From an uncultured Christensenella sp. (GTDB taxonomy: Bacteria; Bacillota; Clostridia; Christensenellales; Pumilibacteraceae), in the NCBI GenBank assembly GCA_910577435.1, contig CAJTLV010000006.1:990-64989 (forward strand): a stretch of 64,000 bases of DNA, in the 5' to 3' direction. Positions 44,014 to 50,579 of the stretch are shown one piece after another. Position 1 is the stretch's first letter. Every line of letters begins with the position of its first letter. A program made the translations under genes and the position numbers. The notes beneath the pieces were generated by a model that ran no database searches, was not told the origin of the DNA, and saw nothing but the letters and a program-made list of their open reading frames with translations.

Positions 44014-44529
44014 ATGGAGTTCATAGAATTAGCAAAGTCGCGCTATTCAGTGCGCTCGTTCTCTGATAAACAAATCGAGAGTGAAAAACTGAATAAGATT
44101 TTAGAGGCGGCAAAAATTTCCCCGACGGCGGCAAATCAACAACCTCAAAAAATTTATGTTTTGCAAAGCGAACAGGCAATTCGGAAAATAAATTCCGTTT
44201 GTCAATGTATTTTTGGGGCGCCGACTGTAATTATAATTACGGCAGACGAAACAGAAACGTGGAAAAATCCGTTTTCTAAAAATTATAACACGGGCGATAT
44301 TGATTGTAGTATAGTATGTACATATTTAATGTTACAGGCTTGGGAATTAGGCATAGGTTCTTGCTGGGTAGGCTATTTTGATTTAGCAAAAGTGGAAAAG
44401 GCTATGAATATTCCCGATAACGAAAAAATCGTTGCAATTTTACCGCTTGGCTATCCGTCTGAAAGCGCAAAGCCGTCGCCTATGCATTATTCTCGCAAAG
44501 AGTTAAAAGAAACGGTTAAATATTTGTAA
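44014..44529 (+). CDS. Nitroreductase family protein
   Basis: 171 aa from the second ATG, which follows GGAGG by 5 nt; a first in-frame ATG at 44002 overlaps that ribosome binding site. FMN-binding pattern: KSRYSVRSFSDKQ (N-terminal RRSxR-like), SPTAANQQP and a late LGIGSCWVGYF. It would reduce nitro or quinone-type compounds with NAD(P)H. Divergent HxlR regulator upstream; terminator downstream. Confidence 0.85.
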   Translation: MEFIELAKSRYSVRSFSDKQIESEKLNKILEAAKISPTAANQQPQKIYVLQSEQAIRKINSVCQCIFGAPTVIIITADETETWKNPFSKNYNTGDIDCSIVCTYLMLQAWELGIGSCWVGYFDLAKVEKAMNIPDNEKIVAILPLGYPSESAKPSPMHYSRKELKETVKYL

Positions 44530-44530
44530 T

Positions 44531-44564
44531 AAAAAATGGTGCTTGACATTAAGCACCATTTTTT
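44531..44564. terminator. Bidirectional terminator
   Basis: AAAAAATGGTGCTT (44531-44544) and AAGCACCATTTTTT (44551-44564), loop of 6, between convergent genes. Confidence 0.9.
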
Positions 44565-44568
44565 GAAA

Positions 44569-44961
44569 CTATGAATTAAGCAATTCTTTTATTTCTTCTT
44601 CCGAATAAGGGCATACATAATCAGAACACAAATGAGTTTGGCTCCACATCATCATTTGCGTTAAAACGGGAACAAAACTTTTGCCGAGTTCTGTCAAAGT
44701 ATATTCTACTTTCGGCGGAATTTCTTTATATATTTCACGGTGTATAAAACCGTCGTCCTCTAATTCACGCAACTGTTTTGTTAAGGTCGATTGCGTGATA
44801 CCGTCCATTCGGCGTAATAATTCGCCAAAACGTTGCACTTTATAAAAAGCGATATACCAAAGAATAAGGAATTTCCATTTACCGCTTAAAACGGCTTGCA
44901 ACGTATTCATAGGAACACACCGCGCCATTACTTCTCTTTTTCTAAACTTGTTATCTGTCAT
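44569..44961 (-). CDS. HxlR-family transcriptional regulator (radical SAM-linked)
   Basis: 130 aa winged-helix HxlR protein (CVPMNTLQAVLSGKWKFLIL, then QRFGELLRRMDGITQSTLTK and the wing IPPKVEYTLTELG). It is a paralogue of the regulator at 43501-43887 and is divergent from the radical SAM gene. AGGAG lies upstream of the ATG. Confidence 0.85.
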   Translation of the reverse strand: MTDNKFRKREVMARCVPMNTLQAVLSGKWKFLILWYIAFYKVQRFGELLRRMDGITQSTLTKQLRELEDDGFIHREIYKEIPPKVEYTLTELGKSFVPVLTQMMMWSQTHLCSDYVCPYSEEEIKELLNS

Positions 44962-45113
44962 ATTAACTCCTTTTTTCCATTATAGCGTATTAAGAAAAGT
45001 AAGTCAAACCTATTAGTATCATTTTTGATAGTACTACTAAATAAAGACAGTACTTGTGTTTCAATACTATTATGCTTTATAATAAAGAAAAACAAAAGGA
45101 CGGTATTTTATTT

Positions 45114-45998
45114 ATGCACTACACGGGAACAGTTTGGCGTCCACCTTATGAGGCTTGGTCGGCTCTATTGCAAGTTACAGCGGGTTGTACACACCATAAA
45201 TGCAAATTTTGCACATTGTACGAAGATATACCTTTCAAATTCAAAATGTCACCTATGAACGAAATAGAGGACGATTTGAAAGAGTTAAATTATTTTACAC
45301 CCGACGTAACAAGAATGTTTTTAGTCGGGGCTAATCCGTTTGTATTATCAACGGAAAAATTGCGGCAAATAGCCTACATATCTAAACAGTATCTTAACAG
45401 ATTACGGACAATCGGCTGTTTTGCTCGCATAACTGACATAACGCTGAAAAGCGTTGACAAGTTAAAACAGTTACATAGTTGCGGTTATAACGGAATTACA
45501 ATCGGCGTTGAAACAGGCGACGACGAGGCTTTATCATTTATGCACAAGGGCTATACCTCTGCCGACATTTTGGAACAGTGCCGTAAACTCGATGAGGCTG
45601 GGCTGGAATATAACTTTTTCTATTTGACGGGTATCTACGGCAAGGGCAAAAGCAAAAAGGGCGTTGAAAATACATTGAAAATATTTAATCAATTAAACCC
45701 AAAAATCGTCGGCGCGTCAATGTTGACAATTTACCCTACGTCAGAATTATACGGCGAAATTCAAAAAGGGAATTGGACGGAAGAAAGCGAAACGGAAAAA
45801 TACGAAGAATTAAAAATGCTTGTACAAGGTTTAGATATTAAAACACATTTTGCCGCTTTGGGAGCATCAAACGCAATTCAACTACACGGAAGTATTCCAA
45901 CCGATAGAAAAGAGTTAATAACTACTATCGACAACTTTCTAAATCGTTTTGGGGAAAGCGAATTGAAACGGTATCGAAAGAATTTGAAACACCTATAA
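45114..45998 (+). CDS. Radical SAM protein with CX4CX2C cluster motif
   Basis: 294 aa from the ATG after AAAAGGA; the frame is open 20 codons further. The iron-sulfur motif is GCTHHKCKFC (CxxxxCxxC, one residue wider than the textbook CxxxCxxC), a spacing I know from a clostridial family with GCSHNKCTFC. NGITIGVETGDDEALSFMHKG and EYNFFYLTGIYGKG are typical barrel segments. Function unknown; control by the divergent HxlR protein suggests a response to a reactive or toxic compound. Confidence 0.75.
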   Translation: MHYTGTVWRPPYEAWSALLQVTAGCTHHKCKFCTLYEDIPFKFKMSPMNEIEDDLKELNYFTPDVTRMFLVGANPFVLSTEKLRQIAYISKQYLNRLRTIGCFARITDITLKSVDKLKQLHSCGYNGITIGVETGDDEALSFMHKGYTSADILEQCRKLDEAGLEYNFFYLTGIYGKGKSKKGVENTLKIFNQLNPKIVGASMLTIYPTSELYGEIQKGNWTEESETEKYEELKMLVQGLDIKTHFAALGASNAIQLHGSIPTDRKELITTIDNFLNRFGESELKRYRKNLKHL

Positions 45999-46011
45999 AC
46001 AAGTATTTTTT

Positions 46012-46191
46012 ATGGAAAAAGAAATAGAAAACAATAAATCAAAACTTTATTATGCGTGTTGCCCTCATTGTAAAACCGTACTCGTGCAAGCACAGAACGG
46101 TATGGACGGCTATATAAAATGTCAAAAATGTGATAAATATATACATATCATAATTCGCAACGATACGGTAACAACCAAAACAAAATCATAA
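46012..46191 (+). CDS. Small zinc-ribbon protein (59 aa)
   Basis: Not a large ORF but coherent: YYACCPHCKTVLVQAQNGMD then GYIKCQKCDKYIHIII, two CxxC pairs as in cysteine-rich conjugative-element proteins of the KTR/Com type. It follows the radical SAM gene and is followed by a related, apparently broken frame. Function unknown. Confidence 0.65.
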   Translation: MEKEIENNKSKLYYACCPHCKTVLVQAQNGMDGYIKCQKCDKYIHIIIRNDTVTTKTKS

Positions 46192-46205
46192 GGAGCATAA
46201 AACAA

Positions 46206-46363
46206 ATGACTTATTACGTTGTATGTCCCGAATGCGGGATAAACTGTTAAAGGCTGGCGACGGCTCAAACATAGAAATCTATTGCCCGAAATGCAAGGGC
46301 AAAATGCTAATCGCCGTAAAGGACGGAAAAGTTATCGTGCAAAAAGCACCCAATAATAAATAA
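46206..46363 (+). pseudogene. Zinc-ribbon protein remnant with frameshift
   Basis: AGGAG at 46191-46195 precedes MTYYVVCPECGINC and a TAA. In another frame the sequence continues KLLKAGDGSNIEIYCPKCKG then KMLIAVKDGKVIVQKAPNNK to 46363. Joining both gives a normal two-CxxC zinc-ribbon protein, so a small indel near 46245 is likely. Confidence 0.55.
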
Positions 46364-46777
46364 TAATTAGTATTACTTTTATACGCCACTCCGTAACGTG
46401 TAACGTAACTTAAATAATACAGACAATGTGCGGGCGGCGACAGCCGCCCGCAGTGGCGTATAGTATTACCTACGCCACTATGTAACACTGTAACACTTTT
46501 GGCGTAAAAAAGATTGAAAAATGTAAATCTATGACGAAAAGTATCTACTATGATTTATGCTCCATAGGGTGGGTTCTCTTGGGTGGGACATAGTAAAAGC
46601 ACAAGGCGTTTGCCCTGTGCTTTTTCGTTTTACTGCGCTCTGATAAACTTTCCGTTTTCCCGAACATTGTAGTTGTTTTCATAAGTTAGCGGCTTGGGTT
46701 GCCACTTTGCGACAAATCCCGCAAGCCCGTTTATGAAAATATACTGCATTGTATCGGCGTTAGAACGCGATTGCTCT
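46364..46777. other. Gene-free interval holding the presumed right end of element 2
   Basis: No gene seen. It holds a nested palindrome (46380-46462), a terminator-like AAAGCACA/TGTGCTTT hairpin near 46597-46626 and a G-rich GGGTGGG pair around 46568-46588. The second element probably ends here, but no duplicated att core could be identified. Confidence 0.45.
46380..46462. repeat. Nested palindrome at the end of element 2
   Basis: Outer arms TATACGCCACT (46380-46390) and AGTGGCGTATA (46452-46462), inner arms GCGGGCGGC (46430-46438) and GCCGCCCGC (46443-46451) with a 4-nt loop, all exact. Confidence 0.75.
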
Positions 46778-46866
46778 TGGCGGAGGCGGAGGGATTCGAA
46801 CCCCCGTGACGTTGCCGCCAAACGGTTTTCAAGACCGCCTCGTTGTGACCGCTTCGATACGCCTCC
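46778..46866 (-). tRNA. tRNA-Ser(TGA)
   Basis: 89 nt including CCA. GGAGGCG/CGCCTCC acceptor, anticodon arm with TGA in GGTCTTGAAAACC, long class II variable arm (GGCGGCAACGTC region) and GGGGGTTCGAATCCCTC T-arm. Confidence 0.95.
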
Positions 46867-47054
46867 GTGAGATATTTAACTTGTTGCAGTCGAAAGCTAG
46901 TGATTGCGCGCGATAAATTTTTATATCGGTGCGCATTGCGTTCGGCTACTGTTATTGTAGCTTTTTTCGGGCGAAAAGTAAAGCGTTTTTTGCGTGTTTG
47001 TAGCGTTCGGCGGCACGTTTTGAAATATCGATCATAAATGCTGTTTCGGTGGCA

Positions 47055-48194
47055 TTAGTTTTCCGTCATAATCATTTTGACGGGAATGCGGTTCGTTTTG
47101 ATCAGGTAGACAGCGAATACGGCGGAGTAGGCGACGGCAAACATAAATAGGGTGTAGAAAAACACAGGCACGTCGAACGTATATGCGGGAATTTCGCCGA
47201 CGGCATTGAATATTACGTTTATCATAAGCTGTAACAGTCCGAACTGGTATACGGTGCCTATCGCAAAGCCGAGAACGGCGAACGGGATATATCCGACGAA
47301 CACCGCGGCGAAGCGTTCCCTTACCGAAAATCCCATAGCTTTCATAACGGCTATGTTTTTCGCGTTCTCTTTGACGAGAGACGTCATTGCCATAAACATC
47401 GAAATGAACGCCAGCACAAGTCCGATAATCAGTATCATTACCGCCATAGTCCCGCTCGCAAGATTTTCCATCGACAGTCCCATCTGAACCATAGCGGAAA
47501 AGCAGAAGCACGAAAACGTTATCCAGAACACGAGCGTCTTTTTGCTTCCGAGCGCCGACAGGCAAAACTCTTTGAGAAAGGGACGATTTTTCGCGTCTGT
47601 TTTGTGTTTGACTTTTTTTGTCTTCGTCGGTGTGCCGCGCATAATGGCGAGCGCGGGTTTGCGCAGAATAATTATGCCGTAAACGTAAGCGAGTACGGTA
47701 AATACGACCGCCGGCGCGACGACCAAAGCGAATAACAGCGACGGATGGAAGCGAACGGTTATTTCGGGTAAGCCGTCTATGGCGAGCTGATTGTATATAG
47801 TCGGCATAAACGTCCAACCGATACCGAAGCCGAGCGCGCAGCCTATAAACGCGCCGAGTCCGAATACGGTGAAACTCCCCGCGATTTCGGAGTCGGAATA
47901 GCCCATTGCCTTGAACGTGCCGATTTCCTTTCCGTGTGCGTCGATGTAAAGTTTGATATAGAATAGCAGCATAATAACCGCAATGACTGATAAAAAACCG
48001 CCTGTGATGCCGCACGTCATTTGCGCCGTAGCGAGTTGAGCTTTGTACAGCGGCATAACATCTTCGGATATGTCCGCTTCGAGCGGCACGATGTCGAGAT
48101 AGTAATTGAGAAAGAACGTGCATACGAATACGGCGCAAAAGCAGACGACGGTGACGCCGATAAATTTGATACTGTCTTTAACCGAAACGAGCAT
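47055..48194 (-). CDS. FtsX-like ABC exporter permease
   Basis: 379 aa from the ATG at 48194 (a GTG three codons upstream is the alternative). Two FtsX-type cores in one chain, about eight membrane segments. Each core has the KxxGFSxxE-like coupling loop (IGTFKAMGYSDSEIA; IAVMKAMGFSVRERF). No large extracytoplasmic domain, so it is smaller than MacB/BceB proteins. It starts 2 bp after the ATPase stop. Likely exports a drug, peptide or lipid; substrate unknown. Confidence 0.8.
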   Translation of the reverse strand: MLVSVKDSIKFIGVTVVCFCAVFVCTFFLNYYLDIVPLEADISEDVMPLYKAQLATAQMTCGITGGFLSVIAVIMLLFYIKLYIDAHGKEIGTFKAMGYSDSEIAGSFTVFGLGAFIGCALGFGIGWTFMPTIYNQLAIDGLPEITVRFHPSLLFALVVAPAVVFTVLAYVYGIIILRKPALAIMRGTPTKTKKVKHKTDAKNRPFLKEFCLSALGSKKTLVFWITFSCFCFSAMVQMGLSMENLASGTMAVMILIIGLVLAFISMFMAMTSLVKENAKNIAVMKAMGFSVRERFAAVFVGYIPFAVLGFAIGTVYQFGLLQLMINVIFNAVGEIPAYTFDVPVFFYTLFMFAVAYSAVFAVYLIKTNRIPVKMIMTEN

Positions 48195-48196
48195 AG

Positions 48197-48883
48197 TTAC
48201 CACCCTATCTCGTATGCGGTCTTGCGCGCCCGATTTTCATATCTTTGAACGATCTTGCCGCTGTTCATTCTTATCACGGTTTGCGCCGTTTCCGCGATGT
48301 TCTGATTGTGCGTGACCATTACTGCCGTGAACCCTTGTTTTTCCTTTTCGCGCAGTATATAATCGAGTATCTCGCGCCCCGTCTTTTCGTCGAGCGCGCC
48401 CGTCGGCTCGTCCAGAAAAAGTACAGACGGCTTTTTTGCGAGAGCGCGGGCAATGCATACGCGTTGCTGTTCGCCGCCCGACAGTTCGGACGGCATAGAT
48501 TTCAGTTTACTTTCCAGTCCGACAGCCGCTATTATTTCCCTGTATGCATCGTTCTTTGCGAGGTGCGCGCCCATTTTGACGTTGTTCTCGACATTTAGGT
48601 GGGGGAGAAGATAGTATTGTTGGAAAATGAAACCGACGTATTCGCGCCTGAATGCGGTCAGCTGTTTTTCGGTCATTTCGGACAGATTTTTGCCGTTGGC
48701 CGTGACTGTGCCGCCATCCGCTTTTTCCAAGCCGGACAGAACGTTCATCAGCGTCGTCTTGCCCGATCCCGACGCGCCGAGAATTACGACGAACTCGCCG
48801 TCGACTATTTCAAGCGAAACGTCTCTCAATACTTCGGTCTTGCCGTTATTATAGGTTTTTGTTATATTTTCCGCCGTTATCAT
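48197..48883 (-). CDS. ABC transporter ATP-binding protein (LolD/MacB type)
   Basis: 228 aa with Walker A GASGSGKTT (about 36-44), signature LSGGEQQR (about 135-142), Walker B VLFLDEPTGALD and the H-loop VMVTH. Energises the FtsX-like permease encoded next. Overlaps the TetR gene by 4 bp (ATGA), so regulator, ATPase and permease form one operon. Confidence 0.95.
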   Translation of the reverse strand: MITAENITKTYNNGKTEVLRDVSLEIVDGEFVVILGASGSGKTTLMNVLSGLEKADGGTVTANGKNLSEMTEKQLTAFRREYVGFIFQQYYLLPHLNVENNVKMGAHLAKNDAYREIIAAVGLESKLKSMPSELSGGEQQRVCIARALAKKPSVLFLDEPTGALDEKTGREILDYILREKEKQGFTAVMVTHNQNIAETAQTVIRMNSGKIVQRYENRARKTAYEIGW

Positions 48884-49455
48884 ACTTCACCGCCGATATT
48901 GTTTTTGAGTAGTCCGACAAAGACTTCGGTCAACATCGCCGAGATCTCGGCCTCGTCGAACGCGCACACCTTTGTCACCGTCAGTACCGCTATCCCGTGC
49001 GAATATATCCAAAGATGTCGGTATATGCGTTTTGCCGTTTCTGCGTCGACGGGGTAGTTGTCGGTTATCGAGTCGACTATCCTGTCATAGTTTTCTTCTA
49101 TAACGCCGAGTACCGAATCCGTATCTGGAATAGATTGTCGCTCCGTCATAAACAAAAGCCGAAACAGAGTAGGGCGCTCCGACGCAAAGCGGATGTACGC
49201 CATTCCCACGCCTTTGAACGCGAGCTTCTCTTTTAAGCCCGCCTCGACATAGCCTTTGTAAATTGCCTTAGCGGCGCGAGTGACCTCGCCGTAAACTTCG
49301 TCCATTGTGTCGAACACGGTAAATATAGGCCGAGCGGAACAACCCAGTTTTTCTCCGAGCGCACGTGCCGTGAGCGCGTCCGTTCCGCGTTCTTCTATCA
49401 ATCTTATCGATGCGTCGACGATTTCGTCTTTATCGAATTTAGCTTTTTGAGGCAT
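48880..49455 (-). CDS. TetR-family regulator of the ABC exporter
   Basis: 191 aa from the ATG at 49455 preceded by GGAG; the open frame extends upstream through the promoter but is not translated. N-terminal HTH: KDEIVDASIRLIEERGTDAL, then LTARALGEKLGCSARPIF. A TetR_C-type helical ligand domain follows. It is the first gene of the exporter operon and its promoter carries a palindromic operator, so it should autoregulate and respond to the exported compound. Confidence 0.9.
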   Translation of the reverse strand: MPQKAKFDKDEIVDASIRLIEERGTDALTARALGEKLGCSARPIFTVFDTMDEVYGEVTRAAKAIYKGYVEAGLKEKLAFKGVGMAYIRFASERPTLFRLLFMTERQSIPDTDSVLGVIEENYDRIVDSITDNYPVDAETAKRIYRHLWIYSHGIAVLTVTKVCAFDEAEISAMLTEVFVGLLKNNIGGEV

Positions 49456-49467
49456 AAGATCTCCAAT

Positions 49468-49504
49468 ACTAAAACATATGTTTTGCAACACTTGTTTTAG
49501 TATA
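49468..49504. promoter_or_regulatory. TetR-type operator overlapping the -10
   Basis: ACTAAAACA (49468-49476) with TGTTTTAGT (49493-49501) forms an outer inverted repeat; within it AAAACATATGTTTT (49471-49484) is a perfect 14-bp palindrome. Confidence 0.7.
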
Positions 49505-49527
49505 GCACATACCAAAGAGTATGTCAA
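49499..49527 (-). promoter_or_regulatory. Promoter of tetR-ABC operon
   Basis: On the minus strand TTGACA (49527-49522), 17-bp spacer, TATACT (49504-49499). Confidence 0.8.
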
Positions 49528-49556
49528 CGATAAATCGTACGCGGGTACTGACGCTA

Positions 49557-49585
49557 TTGCAAAAAGTTTTCTTATGTGATATAAT
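49557..49585 (+). promoter_or_regulatory. Promoter of gluQ
   Basis: TTGCAA (49557-49562), 17-bp spacer, TATAAT (49580-49585), followed by GGGAG and the ATG at 49603. Confidence 0.75.
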
Positions 49586-49602
49586 AAATAGGGAGAAATC
49601 AA

Positions 49603-50541
49603 ATGCGCGCCGCAGAAAAAATTATAGGAAGATTTGCCCCGACGCCGACAAAGTTCTTGCACGCCGGCAATATTTTTTGCGCGCTCATATCGTATCTTGC
49701 GGCAAAGTCGAAAGGCGGGAAATTTCTCATTCGCATTGAGGACTTGGATAAAGCGCGTTGCCCCGATGTTTCCGCGAAAGAAACGCTTGCCGCGCTCGAA
49801 TTTCTCGGCATTGTGAGCGACGAAGAACCTATATATCAAAGCCGTCGAACCGAAGCATACGAGCGGGCGCTCGATATTTTATCGAAGCGGGCGAGTCTGT
49901 ATCCGTGTTTTTGTACGCGCGCACAGCTACACGCGGCGGAAGCGCCCAGACTGAGCGACGGGGTTGTGGTGTATGACGGCGCGTGCAGAAACCTTTCGCG
50001 GGAAGAGATCGCAAGGAGAACGCTCGAACGCAAGCCGTGTCTGCGCGTGTGCGTTCCCGACCGAACGGTGAACTTCCGCGACGGAATACTCGGCGGATAT
50101 TCGCAAAATCTCGCAAGTTCTTGCGGTGACTTTATCGTGCGGAGAAGCGACGGCGTATTTGCTTATCAGTTGGCGGTCGTCGTAGACGATGGGGAGTGCG
50201 GCGTTACGCAGGTGGTACGCGGGAGCGACTTGTTGAGTTCGACCCCGCGACAGATATGGTTGCAACGACTGCTCGGCTACGCTCGACCCGAATATTACCA
50301 TATTCCGCTGATGTGCGATGCGGATGGTCGGAAACTGGGAAAGAGCGAGGGCGACGACGCGCGCCGATTGTTCGACCGATTTACTCCGAACGAAATACTC
50401 GGCGGTCTGGCTTTTGCCGCAGGGCTGTTGCCCGAGTTGCGCACGGCGTCGCTCGACGAGCTTGTGCGAACGTTTGACTTCGATAAAATTCGCCGCGACA
50501 AGATTTTTCTTCCCGAACAATTCAGCTATGATTTACAGTAA
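49603..50541 (+). CDS. gluQ: Glutamyl-Q tRNA(Asp) synthetase
   Basis: 312 aa GluRS-like catalytic core without an anticodon-binding domain, the hallmark of GluQ-RS (YadB). Motifs: GRFAPTPTKFLHAGN with HIGH-like HAGN (about 9-23), IRIEDLD, a zinc-site-like CFCTRAQLH, and KLGKSEG as the KMSKS equivalent. It would glutamylate queuosine at the wobble base of tRNA(Asp), fitting the queuosine uptake gene at 38.6 kb. Its last 131 bp of homology plus a different tail are duplicated at 53570-53700, so the present C-terminus appears to have been supplied by an inserted cassette. Confidence 0.85.
   Translation: MRAAEKIIGRFAPTPTKFLHAGNIFCALISYLAAKSKGGKFLIRIEDLDKARCPDVSAKETLAALEFLGIVSDEEPIYQSRRTEAYERALDILSKRASLYPCFCTRAQLHAAEAPRLSDGVVVYDGACRNLSREEIARRTLERKPCLRVCVPDRTVNFRDGILGGYSQNLASSCGDFIVRRSDGVFAYQLAVVVDDGECGVTQVVRGSDLLSSTPRQIWLQRLLGYARPEYYHIPLMCDADGRKLGKSEGDDARRLFDRFTPNEILGGLAFAAGLLPELRTASLDELVRTFDFDKIRRDKIFLPEQFSYDLQ
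50393..50523 (+). repeat. Left copy of 131-bp gluQ direct repeat
   Basis: Identical to 53570-53700 at 128 of 131 positions by my alignment (mismatches in CTGG/CTGA, CTGTTG/CTGTCG and CGTTT/CGTTC). This copy lies in the intact gluQ reading frame; the sequences diverge after ...GAACAATTC. Confidence 0.9.
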
Positions 50542-50579
50542 AACAAAAGCGCCGCACATTCACGGCACTTTTATAAATA

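Noticed and set aside
47032..48138. 368-codon minus-strand frame overlapping the FtsX-like permease
   Set aside because: Same strand but shifted frame, strongly Arg/His-rich; the permease frame has membrane segments and FtsX motifs.
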